From Helicobacteraceae bacterium (GTDB lineage Bacteria; Campylobacterota; Campylobacteria; Campylobacterales; Sulfurimonadaceae), in assembly GCA_027066325.1 (NCBI GenBank), contig JAMONY010000047.1:1-32043 (forward strand): a stretch of DNA of 32,043 nucleotides, given 5' to 3'. Below, piece after piece: positions 7,957 through 17,173 of the stretch; the stretch's first letter is position 1; each line of letters begins with the position of its first letter. Under the pieces are notes generated by a model that made no database searches, was not told the origin of the DNA, and saw only the letters and a list, made by a program, of their open reading frames with translations. The translations under genes were made by a program, and so were the position numbers.

Positions 7957-10159
7957 TAGACATGAGGCTCTAGTAAAAAAGCTAGACCTCACAGATCACA
8001 TAGCTTCACTACAGAGTTTTTACAGCAGAGAGAAATCACTCTTTATGGAGGGTGATCAACAACTTCACTACAGCCACATCAAAGCTCTTGAGAAGTTAGA
8101 GTTTACGCCACCTCCAAAAGTTGCTAACTTTAAAAAGATTCTAGCTCACATTAAGAGATCTGGTCTGCTTAGGTTTGATCAGATCTTTGAGCTTATCAAA
8201 GTTGTACGCTACTTTAAGATGATGAATTCAAAAGGGTACGAGGGCATCATAGGTGAGTGGATGAGCAAGTTTGACATGCCAGATAAGTTTATGGATATAG
8301 CCAAATTTTTTGATGAAAAAGGTCAATTTATTGTAGAGCTAGATGAACAGATACATAAAAACTCACTCAGATTAAAAGAGCGTAAAAATGAGCTAAATGC
8401 CCAACTCTCAAGACTCCTATCTTCACAAAAATTACACGCATATCTAGTCGACTCATCTGTACATTACCAGAATGATTATGAGTGTTTACTGATGCGAAGT
8501 GGCTTTAATCATGTTCTTAAAGGTAGCGTAGTTGGTCGCAGTAGTGGTGGTTTTTTCTATATCACTCCAGATGTTATCTTAAAAATAAGAGAGCGCATAA
8601 AAACTCTCTTAATGCACCAAGATGAACTACTTTATGAGTATGCAAAACGGTTTTCAAATACTCTTTATACGCTACAGTCATTTATAAGATATATAGATAA
8701 AGAATTTGATAGATTTGATAACTACAGTGCTAGAGTGCTCTTTGCAAGAGCCACCTCTTCACATATCATCAAAACCAATAATAGCAATAACATCAATATA
8801 TATAACTTTGCCCACCCAAGCCTCAATAACCCAAAACTACTCTCTGTAGAGTGGAGCAAGCCTCTGCTTCTTATAACTGGGGTAAATGCTGGCGGAAAAA
8901 CTATCTTACTAAAGTCACTACTATCTGCAGCTTTTATGGCAAAGTATCTTATCCCAATGAGATTAGATCCACATAGATCAACCATAGGAAATTTTAAAAA
9001 AATCTTCTCGATTATAGATGATCCACAAAATGTTAAAAATGACATCTCAACATTTGCTGGTCGTATGAGAGAGTTTAGTACTCTTTTGCAAGCTAAAGAG
9101 ACTCTCGTTGGAGTTGATGAGATAGAGCTTGGAACAGATAGTGATGAGGCAGCGGCACTGTTTAAAGTTATATTGGATCAACTTATCAATAAAAAACAGA
9201 AAATTGTTGTTACAACACATCATAAGCGATTAGCTTCACTTATGGCTGATAATGACAAAGTTGAGCTAATAGCTGCTATGTATGATGAAGAAAATAGAGT
9301 GCCTACATATGAGTTCCTGCAAGGCACCATAGGTAGAAGTTACGCTTTTGAAACTGCACTTAGATACGGCATACCACCTCACATCATAAAAGAGTCTAAA
9401 AGCCTCTACTCAGAGCAGCTAGAGCAGCTTAATCTACTCATAGAGCGTAGCTCACAGCTACAAAGAGAGTTAAGAGACAAACATAAAGATCTTGATGATA
9501 GATTGCAAAAAGTTCACTCCTTGCAGCTGCAACTTAAAGAGCAGAAACTATCTCAAATCAGAGAACATAAAGAGCGAATCTCTTTAATGAAACAGGAGTT
9601 TCAAGATGCTATAAAAAGCGCCAAAGATGCAGCAAAAGCTGGTGATACAGCATCTATACATCGTGCCCTCAATGTGGCAAACTCTAAGATACCAAAACCT
9701 ACAAAACCAGCAGAAGATCCAATATATCTTTTTAAAGTTGGAGATAGTGTAAAGTATCGCAAGCATAGAGCTACTATCACACATATTGGCTCTAAAGAGA
9801 TAACCATAACAACAGATGACTCTTTTAAGATTAGAGTAGATATCAAAGATCTTAAGCCAACTGCTCCACTACCTCTGCAGAAGCCAAAAGTAGAGATTAG
9901 CACAACTATACATAAAAGATCAGCACTCAAACTAGATCTTCATGGACTGCGTGCTGATGAGGCAATAGAGCAGCTAGATCAGTTTATCTCAGATGCGCTC
10001 ATCAATGGTTGGGATGAGACTCTCATCTATCACGGCATAGGTGAAGGTAAGCTCTCTTATGTAGTTAAGCAGTTTCTAAAAGAGCACCCAAAAGTGCTCA
10101 AATTTGAAGATGCACCTCCACAATTAGGAGGCTTTGGGGCTAAAGTTGTCTGGTTGTAA
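7937..10159 (+). CDS. mutS2: MutS2-family ATPase with Smr domain
   Basis: MutS2 proteins bind branched DNA and suppress recombination; related family members also split collided ribosomes. The protein has 740 residues. Residues 1-300 are the helical core and clamp, without the mismatch-recognition domain of MutS. Walker A is GVNAGGKT at 315-322, a STFAGRM motif lies at 371-377, Walker B is LVGVDEIELGTD at 390-401, and TTHHKRL follows at 426. A coiled coil spans about 490-560. A C-terminal Smr domain (664-740) has LDLHGLR and HGIGEGKL, the usual nuclease-associated motifs. ATG 7937 lies inside the previous gene; no better start is available. It is the last gene of the operon. Confidence 0.95.
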   Translation: MQSSVDNRHEALVKKLDLTDHIASLQSFYSREKSLFMEGDQQLHYSHIKALEKLEFTPPPKVANFKKILAHIKRSGLLRFDQIFELIKVVRYFKMMNSKGYEGIIGEWMSKFDMPDKFMDIAKFFDEKGQFIVELDEQIHKNSLRLKERKNELNAQLSRLLSSQKLHAYLVDSSVHYQNDYECLLMRSGFNHVLKGSVVGRSSGGFFYITPDVILKIRERIKTLLMHQDELLYEYAKRFSNTLYTLQSFIRYIDKEFDRFDNYSARVLFARATSSHIIKTNNSNNINIYNFAHPSLNNPKLLSVEWSKPLLLITGVNAGGKTILLKSLLSAAFMAKYLIPMRLDPHRSTIGNFKKIFSIIDDPQNVKNDISTFAGRMREFSTLLQAKETLVGVDEIELGTDSDEAAALFKVILDQLINKKQKIVVTTHHKRLASLMADNDKVELIAAMYDEENRVPTYEFLQGTIGRSYAFETALRYGIPPHIIKESKSLYSEQLEQLNLLIERSSQLQRELRDKHKDLDDRLQKVHSLQLQLKEQKLSQIREHKERISLMKQEFQDAIKSAKDAAKAGDTASIHRALNVANSKIPKPTKPAEDPIYLFKVGDSVKYRKHRATITHIGSKEITITTDDSFKIRVDIKDLKPTAPLPLQKPKVEISTTIHKRSALKLDLHGLRADEAIEQLDQFISDALINGWDETLIYHGIGEGKLSYVVKQFLKEHPKVLKFEDAPPQLGGFGAKVVWL

Positions 10160-10180
10160 CAAATCGATCTAAGTTTACAC

Positions 10181-10186
10181 TATAAT
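10181..10186 (+). promoter_or_regulatory. -10 box (TATAAT) for the orphan gene at 10218
   Basis: TATAAT lies 31 bases before ATG 10218, just after the mutS2 stop. It overlaps the upstream in-frame ATG at 10185, which is why that codon cannot be the translated start. No good -35 is seen. Confidence 0.5.
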
Positions 10187-10217
10187 GTCACAGCTACTAC
10201 TACAAGGATCTTTTTTT

Positions 10218-10712
10218 ATGCACAACTTCAACCAACTAGATAGTGAAAATAAGGTCACTTATCATCATCAACTAAGTGCCTGCGCTACATCACTAGGTGG
10301 TAAAAACTTTTTTCTTAAAATGATAGAAGATATACGCTGCTCAAAACCACATCCGATCATGTCAAAAGGGTTGCGTTTTCATTTTTCCCATGGCACTATT
10401 AGCTGGAATAAAGTTATTTTTCAAGATAAGTTTACGCTACTAACAACAGCTAGAACCAATGAGAGCAAGCAGAACAACCTCCTACCAGATAAAAGTGATA
10501 AAAGTTATAAAAAAATCTTAAATCTAACTCGAGCTCTGCGCCCTATAACATTTACATTTAAGCCGAAAAATAGTGCTGATGGTGATGGATTCAGTATCGA
10601 AGTATTTGACATCATAGATGAACACACCACAAGACTCAACCCTCTTTTTGATGCTATCTTCTTCTGCTCAATCGATACACTTAAAAAAATACTATCTTAC
10701 AAAACCAACTAA
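10218..10712 (+). CDS. Hypothetical protein, unrecognised
   Basis: 164 residues from ATG 10218, which is preceded by AAGGA at 10204-10208 with 9-base spacing. An in-frame ATG at 10185 falls inside the -10 box and is rejected. The product is rich in Lys, Phe, Asn and His, with no signal peptide, membrane helix or recognised motif; a beta-rich middle (LRFHFSHGTISWNKVIF) suggests a globular cytosolic domain. It has its own promoter and its last 4 bases overlap the end of the convergent flavoprotein gene. Function unknown. Confidence 0.75.
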   Translation: MHNFNQLDSENKVTYHHQLSACATSLGGKNFFLKMIEDIRCSKPHPIMSKGLRFHFSHGTISWNKVIFQDKFTLLTTARTNESKQNNLLPDKSDKSYKKILNLTRALRPITFTFKPKNSADGDGFSIEVFDIIDEHTTRLNPLFDAIFFCSIDTLKKILSYKTN

Positions 10713-11851
10713 GCCATACTCTTGGCACAAAGATAAGCAGAGCTAAATGCCCACTGTAGGTTGTAGCCTCCAAGCTCACCTGCTACATCTGTAACTTCAC
10801 CTATAAAATAGAGCCCATCAACAAAAAGACTCTGCATGCTGTCTAGATCCAACTCATCAAGACTAACTCCACCTTTAGTAGTTTCAGCTTTTGTGTAGCC
10901 AAATGTACCAGATGGTGCAAATGAGTAGTTGTGTATAAGTTTAAGTCTCTCTATCTCGCTAGAGCTTAATCTATTGGCACTCTTATCATCAAGATCTATA
11001 CTTTTTAAGAACTCTTTAGCAAACCTTTTTGAGACTGGAAGAAGTGTGCTAAGCTGTTTTTTAGAGCCTTTTAGCATCTTTACGATATTGAGCTTAGGAA
11101 GAAAATCTAACACTATCTCCCCTCTCTCCCAATAGAGCGAACCATTTAACACTACAGGACCAGTGATGCCTTTATGGGCAAACAGCAGATCACCCTCAAA
11201 ACTCTTCTCTTTAACCTTTAGCGCAACCCTCATAGATATACCACTAAGCTCTTTGAACCAAAATTGAGGTGGCTGTAGAGTTAGACCAACAAGTGCTGGC
11301 TTAGTCACAACTATGGTGTGTCCAAATTTTGCTGCTATCTGCAAACCTATATCGCTAGCTCCTATCTTTGTGTAACTGAGCCCACCAGTTGCTACAACAA
11401 CCCTTTTAGCCCCAAACTTACCACCAGTTGTAGTGACTACAAACTCACCATCTATTTTCTCAACTTCTAAGATCTTAGTGCCAAGTGATAGATCCACATG
11501 AGATGTTAATTTTTTAAACATGTTAATAATTTCTTCTGAGCTCTTTGTGCAGAAATACTGCCCATCTGTTCTGATCTTAGGGTAGACGCCATTAGAGTTT
11601 AAAAATTCTAAAAGATCAAGCTGTGTAAAACGCTCTAGTATGGGCTCAATAGATCTGCTACTTGATGAGACAAAGTTACTGCTACTTACAGATCTATTTG
11701 TGACATTACATCTGCCTCCACCTGAGATCTTAATCTTTGCACCTACAGATAGATTGGTATCTATCATCAACATATTGTGATGCCTTTGATGTGTCGCAAA
11801 CATAAGAGCAGATGCACCTGCACCCAAAATAATCGTATTGTATCGTTTCAT
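10709..11851 (-). CDS. HI0933/BaiN-family FAD-dependent oxidoreductase
   Basis: A cytosolic flavoprotein of the HI0933-like family, whose natural reaction is poorly defined; annotations such as aminoacetone oxidase or BaiN-like reductase are by similarity only. The 380-residue product begins with a Rossmann FAD motif (IILGAGASALMFA), has the family signature GGGRCNVTN at 44-52, a VVVATGGLSYTKIG segment, and a C-terminal FAD-closing motif GGYNLQWAFSSAYL. The start is ATG 11851, with TATAAT only 6 bases upstream and no Shine-Dalgarno, so the transcript is probably leaderless. It is divergent from dapE across a 36-bp gap and convergent with the orphan gene at 10218. Confidence 0.92.
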   Translation of the reverse strand: MKRYNTIILGAGASALMFATHQRHHNMLMIDTNLSVGAKIKISGGGRCNVTNRSVSSSNFVSSSSRSIEPILERFTQLDLLEFLNSNGVYPKIRTDGQYFCTKSSEEIINMFKKLTSHVDLSLGTKILEVEKIDGEFVVTTTGGKFGAKRVVVATGGLSYTKIGASDIGLQIAAKFGHTIVVTKPALVGLTLQPPQFWFKELSGISMRVALKVKEKSFEGDLLFAHKGITGPVVLNGSLYWERGEIVLDFLPKLNIVKMLKGSKKQLSTLLPVSKRFAKEFLKSIDLDDKSANRLSSSEIERLKLIHNYSFAPSGTFGYTKAETTKGGVSLDELDLDSMQSLFVDGLYFIGEVTDVAGELGGYNLQWAFSSAYLCAKSMA

Positions 11852-11857
11852 AGCGTG

Positions 11858-11863
11858 ATTATA
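11858..11863 (-). promoter_or_regulatory. -10 box of the HI0933-like gene, leaderless geometry
   Basis: TATAAT on the minus strand ends 6 bases before the ATG at 11851. A start site at the usual distance would fall on or beside the A of the ATG. It sits back-to-back with the dapE -10 at 11877-11882, so each promoter's -35 region would lie in or near the other gene. Confidence 0.55.
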
Positions 11864-11876
11864 AGCTAAAAGAGGC

Positions 11877-11882
11877 TAAAAT
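11877..11882 (+). promoter_or_regulatory. -10-like box of dapE, leaderless geometry
   Basis: TAAAAT ends 5 bases before ATG 11888, with no ribosome-binding sequence between them. This is one mismatch from TATAAT. The closeness to the divergent -10 at 11858-11863 suggests the two promoters compete. Confidence 0.45.
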
Positions 11883-11887
11883 AACCT

Positions 11888-13015
11888 ATGAAAAATATCA
11901 AACTTGAGACAATAGAGCTACTAGAGCACCTCATCTCTTGCAAAAGTGAGACTCCAGATGATGGTGGGTTACTTGATTTTGCTGCTAAATACCTTAGTGA
12001 TTTTGAAGCAGTTCGCATAGATAAAGAGGGTGTTAAAAACCTATTTTTAAGCAAGAGGTTTGGTGATGGGGCACATCTATGTTTTGCAGGGCATGTAGAT
12101 GTTGTACCAAGCGGTGATGGCTGGAGTAGTGATCCTTACACTCTCACACATAGAGATGGCTATATATATGGCAGAGGCACACAAGATATGAAGAGTGGTG
12201 TATGTGCTCAACTACAAGCATTGCGCGAGTGTGAGGAGTTTGATGGTACCCTCTCACTACTTTTAACATCTGATGAGGAGGGTGAAGCTAAGTATGGCAC
12301 CGTCATTGTATTAGAGTATCTTAAAAAACACTCTTTGCTTCCCGATGCGGTTGTAGTTGCTGAACCGACCTGTGAAAGTGAGTTTGGTGATGCTATCAAG
12401 ATAGGTCGTAGAGGCTCTATAAACGGTATCTTAACACTACAAGGAACTCAAGGACATGCTGCATATCCAGATAAATCTACCAATCCAATTCATCAGATAT
12501 CTCACATACTGCCACACATAGCAGGTGTAGATCTTGATAATGGAGATCAGTTTTTCTCTCCAAGCAAGCTCGTTGTGTGTGATATACGATCAGGTCTTGA
12601 GGTGAGCAATGTCACACCAGATACTTTAAAGATGATGTTTAACATTCGCAACTCTACTAAAACAGACGCTACAGATGTGAAACAGTTTATAGCCAAATGG
12701 TTTAAAGATACAAACTACAAACTAACACTTTCACAATCTGCTATGCCGTTTATCACAAAAGCAGACTCAGCTATAGTACGCTCACTAGATAGTGCCATAG
12801 ACTCCATACTGCACAAAACTCCCGCACACTCTACAGCAGGTGGAACATCAGATGCTAGATTTATAGCCCAATACGGCATAGATGTTGTAGAGTTTGGTGT
12901 GATCAATGACACAATACATGCTATAGATGAGCGAACAACTGTGAACGAGGTGCAAAATCTACACCTTATCTTTGCTAAGATGATAAAAAATTACTCCAAG
13001 GAGATGAGTTGTTAG
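11888..13015 (+). CDS. dapE: Succinyl-diaminopimelate desuccinylase
   Basis: A dizinc M20-family hydrolase that releases L,L-diaminopimelate from its N-succinyl form, the step after DapC. The 375-residue protein has the expected ligands in order: His69 and Asp71 in FAGHVDVVP, bridging Asp100 in GRGTQDMKSG, catalytic Glu130 in SDEEGEAKYG, Glu159 in VVAEPT, dimerisation-domain His190 in GTQGHAAYP, and a late His344 in NDTIHAIDE. The substrate-binding segment STAGGTSDARF is present and distinguishes DapE from ArgE-like relatives. Its 3' end overlaps the next gene by 7 bases, so the two are co-transcribed. Its promoter geometry suggests a leaderless mRNA. Confidence 0.95.
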   Translation: MKNIKLETIELLEHLISCKSETPDDGGLLDFAAKYLSDFEAVRIDKEGVKNLFLSKRFGDGAHLCFAGHVDVVPSGDGWSSDPYTLTHRDGYIYGRGTQDMKSGVCAQLQALRECEEFDGTLSLLLTSDEEGEAKYGTVIVLEYLKKHSLLPDAVVVAEPTCESEFGDAIKIGRRGSINGILTLQGTQGHAAYPDKSTNPIHQISHILPHIAGVDLDNGDQFFSPSKLVVCDIRSGLEVSNVTPDTLKMMFNIRNSTKTDATDVKQFIAKWFKDTNYKLTLSQSAMPFITKADSAIVRSLDSAIDSILHKTPAHSTAGGTSDARFIAQYGIDVVEFGVINDTIHAIDERTTVNEVQNLHLIFAKMIKNYSKEMSC

Positions 13016-14730
13016 ATACTATACTCAACCTTTTAAAAGAGGCTTTAGGGATACTTGTTATACTCTCTCTTGTAGGGATTTTGGCACTATTTGTATATGA
13101 CAAATTTATACAAAGACGACACTCTTTGCTTATTAGCTATCCTGTTATAGGTAGATTTCGTTATCTGTTTGAGGCTCTAAGGGAGCCGATGCGTCAATAC
13201 TTCGGTGAAGAGTCATTTTACGAATCGCGCGACAAAGTAGACTGGGTGTATGCCGCCTCAAGAGATAAGCCAAACTATAAGTCATTTTCAGTATCACAAC
13301 CATTTGCAAGCTCAAGATTTGTCATTAAACATACAGAGCATGTTTTAAACAATGATGAAGTTAGTGATGATTTTAGTATTACTTTTGGTGATACAAGAGA
13401 GATACCGTTTGAAGCTGCTTCACCAATCATCCGCTCCGCTATGAGCGATGGTGCTCTAAGTCCCGAAGCTGTCCGTGCATTTGTTATAGGAGCAGAGTCT
13501 GCCAAATTTGCACTCAATACTGGTGAAGGCGGGCTTACATCAAACTTTTTCTACACTCACTCACCATCCATAAATAACGCGCCATATCTGGAGATAGTGC
13601 ACCCAAAAAAGTTTGCCCAATTTGTATTTAAGATAGTAGCTTTTTTCTCCAATAGAGCCATGGCAATCAAGCTATACAAACAGATGTTAGTAGATAAAAA
13701 GATAGCTAACACATACATATATGATCCATCATCTGGTGTACTATTTCGCGTCAACTGGGATGCTCCTATAGAGTCATTTCCACAACAAGTACCAGATGAC
13801 ATGCCAGATCTAATCTTTCAGATAGGCTCTGGTCTATATGGTGTGCGAGATAGTGATGGCAAGTTTGATGAAGCACGATATGAAAAGGTTATGCGCTTTT
13901 GTCATATGAGTGAGATTAAGATTGCCCAAGGCGCCAAACAGACTGGGGGTAAATTAGCTGCTAACAAAGTAACCGCCGATATAGCGTACTATAGAGGAGT
14001 TGAGCAAGATAGAGACCTTATCTCACCAAATAGATTTCCATACGCCTCTAGTGTTGAAGAGCTGCTAGACTTTGTCTCAAAACTACAGTCTATCTCAAAA
14101 AAACCAGTTGGTCTAAAGATTGTTATATCAGATATGAACAACCTTAATCAAGTTACACAAAAGTTAGTACAACGCAAACAAGAGGGTAAAACTTTACCAG
14201 ATTTTCTAACTGTAGATGGTGGAGATGGAGGTAGTGCTACTGCACCTCTTGAGCTTATGGAGAGTGTTGGCATGACTACCGCTAATGCTCTTTATATGGT
14301 AGACAAAGCACTACGAGAACACAACTTAAGAGATGAGATGCGCATCATAGCAAGCTCTAAAACACTCACTCCTGATGATGTAGTTATACTACTTAGTTTA
14401 GGGGCAGATGCCGTTGGGATAGCTAGAGGTTTTATGATGAGTGCTGGATGTATTAGAGCTAGAGTCTGCTCAGGTATCAATAACCACCACTGTCCTGTTG
14501 GCATAGCAACACAAGATCCAAATAAAAGAGCTGCTTTTATTGTTGTAAAACAGGGTAAAAATATAGCAAACTATCACAACAACCTCATCAAAGGGATCAA
14601 GACCATACTGGCAGTCATGGGCAAAAAAAGCATACACAACATCGACAAATCAGATCTAACATATGTAGATAGACAAGGGCATATATACTTTGATATCTGT
14701 GCCTATTTTGAAAATAAGCTAAGATATTGA
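13009..14730 (+). CDS. Membrane-anchored FMN-binding glutamate-synthase-like protein
   Basis: 573 residues matching the FMN/Fe-S synthase domain of the glutamate synthase large subunit, without the glutaminase or C-terminal beta-helix domains. A hydrophobic helix at about 11-29 should anchor it to the inner membrane. FMN-barrel motifs include IKIAQGAKQTGGKL, FLTVDGGDGGSATAPLE and LGADAVGIARGF. Cys481, Cys487 and Cys495 are candidate 3Fe-4S ligands; the last gap has 7 residues, against 4 that I recall for classical GltB. The start is TTG at 13009, fixed by AAGGAG at 12998-13003 with 5-base spacing; no in-frame ATG is near. Coupled to dapE. Substrate unknown: it may not be a true glutamate synthase. 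Confidence 0.85.
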   Translation: MLDTILNLLKEALGILVILSLVGILALFVYDKFIQRRHSLLISYPVIGRFRYLFEALREPMRQYFGEESFYESRDKVDWVYAASRDKPNYKSFSVSQPFASSRFVIKHTEHVLNNDEVSDDFSITFGDTREIPFEAASPIIRSAMSDGALSPEAVRAFVIGAESAKFALNTGEGGLTSNFFYTHSPSINNAPYLEIVHPKKFAQFVFKIVAFFSNRAMAIKLYKQMLVDKKIANTYIYDPSSGVLFRVNWDAPIESFPQQVPDDMPDLIFQIGSGLYGVRDSDGKFDEARYEKVMRFCHMSEIKIAQGAKQTGGKLAANKVTADIAYYRGVEQDRDLISPNRFPYASSVEELLDFVSKLQSISKKPVGLKIVISDMNNLNQVTQKLVQRKQEGKTLPDFLTVDGGDGGSATAPLELMESVGMTTANALYMVDKALREHNLRDEMRIIASSKTLTPDDVVILLSLGADAVGIARGFMMSAGCIRARVCSGINNHHCPVGIATQDPNKRAAFIVVKQGKNIANYHNNLIKGIKTILAVMGKKSIHNIDKSDLTYVDRQGHIYFDICAYFENKLRY

Positions 14731-14745
14731 TATAAAAATACTATC

Positions 14746-16080
14746 TTATTTAGCGCCTCTACGCGTGATAAGCACTTCAAATGTTTTAACAAATATAATA
14801 AAGTCAAGCCATAGTGACCAGTTTTGTATATACCATACATCTAACTCCACTCTGCGTGCAAAACTTAGACTATTTCTACCTTTGATCTGCCAAAAGCCGG
14901 TGATGCCTGGCTTGACATGCAGTATGGTGTCTATATGCTCACCCAACTTCTCTCTCTCATCTATCATGTATGGACGTGGACCTATAAGGCTCATATCAAA
15001 TTTGAGTATATTGAGTATCTGGGGTAGCTCATCTAGTGAGCTTACTCTAAGCCATCTGCCAACTCTTGTTATGCGTGGGTCATTTAGATATTTGTGATAT
15101 AGCTCATAATGCTCTATCTCATCTGGATTGTGTTGCAGATACTCTCTTAAGATCTTATCGCTACTATTGTACATAGTACGAAACTTATAACATGTAAAGA
15201 TCTTTCCATCTTTGCCTAATCTGTGCTGCTTAAACAGTACATCCCCTCTACTATCTAGCCTGATGCAGAGTGCTATGACAATATAGACAACTATAAATGG
15301 TGGTAAAAGCAGTAGTACAAGAAGTATCTCAAGGCTCTTTTTTAAAACTATATTGCGTGTGCGAAATAGCTGATTTTGGATATTGATCATACTCAACTGC
15401 CCAACCCTAAGGTCTACTATCTCCGCATTTGCAAAACCGATATTGCTCAAATATGGTATAACAACAACCTCTGCTACCTCTTTTTTGTATCGACTAATGA
15501 GTACTTGAAGTCGCTCAACACTCATGTGAGCTGTGGCTATAAAGATGATTTTAGCATCTTTATCTTTTGTGACACAGTTGTAACCTAGGTACCAGTTTAG
15601 CTTCAAACTCTCACACAACTTAGAGACTTCACTATCATGACCCACAACAAAAGCATCCATGCCCCAAAATCCTGAGTTATATAGCCATCTTTTACAAAGT
15701 ACACGACCAAGTGGTAGCAATATAAGAAGATTGATAAAGAGTAGAGCTATCACAAAACGCGAATACTTCAAACTCTCTTGAAGTGCAAAGATATAGACTA
15801 TACAGAAGAGACTAAGAATAACAATACCGATCCATATACGCCTAGTCTCCTCCCAAAAATCGTTACGCCTAGTGTAGAGTCCACTAAAGAAAAATATGAC
15901 AAACATGAAGAGTAGTAGTAGTCCTGAGAAGAGAAAGCGCGTAAAATCACCATCATACTCATCAAAAATTTTAAATCTATCAAGATACACTCTAGTAAAA
16001 TGGCTCAACATTAAAGCCGTCAAGACAGCTAGAGCATCTGTAAATATGAGTGCTAACTTACTAACAATGTCTCTATTCAT
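14746..16080 (-). CDS. WbaP-type polyprenyl phosphoglycosyltransferase
   Basis: Transfers a sugar phosphate from a nucleotide sugar to undecaprenyl phosphate at the inner membrane, starting O-antigen, capsule or exopolysaccharide repeat synthesis. The 444-residue protein has four N-terminal membrane helices (about 8-28, 48-68, 81-100, 106-127), a cytosolic middle domain, a membrane-associated helix at 248-272, and the bacterial sugar transferase domain. That domain shows KQHRLGKDGKIFTCYKFRTM, the catalytic Asp350-Glu351 in SSLDELPQ, SLIGPRP and PGITGFWQIKGRN. The sugar (galactose, glucose or other) cannot be read from sequence. Last gene of the lipoprotein-nfo-GT4 operon, 7 bases after the GT4 gene. 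Confidence 0.93.
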   Translation of the reverse strand: MNRDIVSKLALIFTDALAVLTALMLSHFTRVYLDRFKIFDEYDGDFTRFLFSGLLLLFMFVIFFFSGLYTRRNDFWEETRRIWIGIVILSLFCIVYIFALQESLKYSRFVIALLFINLLILLPLGRVLCKRWLYNSGFWGMDAFVVGHDSEVSKLCESLKLNWYLGYNCVTKDKDAKIIFIATAHMSVERLQVLISRYKKEVAEVVVIPYLSNIGFANAEIVDLRVGQLSMINIQNQLFRTRNIVLKKSLEILLVLLLLPPFIVVYIVIALCIRLDSRGDVLFKQHRLGKDGKIFTCYKFRTMYNSSDKILREYLQHNPDEIEHYELYHKYLNDPRITRVGRWLRVSSLDELPQILNILKFDMSLIGPRPYMIDEREKLGEHIDTILHVKPGITGFWQIKGRNSLSFARRVELDVWYIQNWSLWLDFIIFVKTFEVLITRRGAK

Positions 16081-16087
16081 AAGCAGA

Positions 16088-17173
16088 TTATAACACGCTA
16101 TCTATAAAATCTTTAAATTGCTTTAAAAAACGCTGCTTAGAGTAGAGTAGCGCATCTTTGCTTATCTGCTCAAGATCAAACTCGTTTAACTCAAATCTAC
16201 TAACTGCTCTCATGATCTCCTCTACACTCTGTCTCTTAAAGTGTATGCCATTTTTTTTATCTACGATGGTCTCAGCAGTCCCTCCATCATCAAGCCCGAT
16301 CACGGGAGTTCCACATGCTAAAGCCTCGATGGGTACAATCCCAAAATCCTCAACAGCAGCATACACAAATGCGCAGGCTCGTTGCATATGATCTACTAGA
16401 GTCTCATCTGTGCAGTAGCCCAATATCTCTATGTTTGGTGTAGCAATCTCTCTTATATAACCCAGCTCCTCTCCACTACCTATAACTACAAGTTTGCGGT
16501 GAGGCATCTTAGTAAATGCTTCAACTATGAGCGCAGTTTTTTTGTATGGAACCAATCTAGATGCTGTAAGGTAGAAGTTATTTTTCTTAGCACACAAAGA
16601 GAATTGATCAGTATCTACAGGCGGATAGATAACAGTTGAGCTTGTGCCATAGGTGCGCTCTATACGACCTGCTACAAACTTAGAGTTTGCTACAAAATGA
16701 TCTACTCTACTAGCTGTAGATCTATCCCAAGCCCTCAATCTCTTTAAACTCATCTTAACTACTAGCTTCTTGATACCCGTAAGGTTAGATGTGTACTCCT
16801 CATATAGATCCCAAGCATAACGCACAGGAGTATGACAATAACACACATGTGTCTGAGTAGAGTTAGTCTTAACGCCCTTTGCGACCGCCCAAGAGCTACT
16901 TATGACAAGATCAAACTGACTTACATCAAAGCTCTCTATAGCTCTAGTAAATAGTGGCAGATAATTTCTGAAGTGTTTTTTTGCAAGTGGCAACTTCTGG
17001 ATAAAAGAGGTGATGGTAGTTTTACCGTGTAACACTCTATCTCTCTGATGAGGTGTCAAAAAATCCACAAGCGTATAGATGGTAGCATCTGGATATAGAG
17101 ATAGTATCGCCTCCAGAACCTTCTCAGCTCCAGCATCACACACTAGCCAGTCATGAACTATGGCTACTCTCAA
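16088..17173 (-). CDS. GT4-family glycosyltransferase
   Basis: A 361-residue GT-B retaining glycosyltransferase, probably adding a hexose such as mannose to a lipid-linked glycan begun by the WbaP-type enzyme downstream. Features are an N-terminal acceptor domain (VAIVHDWLVCDAGAEKVLE), YCHTPVRYAWDLYEEY, a donor-domain start at about 199 (FYLTASRLVPYKK), and the EX7E motif Glu275 to Glu283 in EDFGIVPIEALACGTPV. The start is TTG at 17173, immediately after the nfo TAG, with GGAG 6 bases upstream; no in-frame ATG fits. The zero spacing indicates co-translation with nfo. Confidence 0.92.
   Translation of the reverse strand: MRVAIVHDWLVCDAGAEKVLEAILSLYPDATIYTLVDFLTPHQRDRVLHGKTTITSFIQKLPLAKKHFRNYLPLFTRAIESFDVSQFDLVISSSWAVAKGVKTNSTQTHVCYCHTPVRYAWDLYEEYTSNLTGIKKLVVKMSLKRLRAWDRSTASRVDHFVANSKFVAGRIERTYGTSSTVIYPPVDTDQFSLCAKKNNFYLTASRLVPYKKTALIVEAFTKMPHRKLVVIGSGEELGYIREIATPNIEILGYCTDETLVDHMQRACAFVYAAVEDFGIVPIEALACGTPVIGLDDGGTAETIVDKKNGIHFKRQSVEEIMRAVSRFELNEFDLEQISKDALLYSKQRFLKQFKDFIDSVL

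Noticed and set aside
10185-10217. Upstream ATG for the orphan gene
   Set aside because: The codon overlaps the TATAAT box, so it would not be in the mRNA; ATG 10218 has a ribosome site.
14722-14755. Possible bidirectional terminator between the convergent FMN enzyme and WbaP genes
   Set aside because: The inverted repeat is short, AT-rich and bulged, so it does not make a convincing hairpin.
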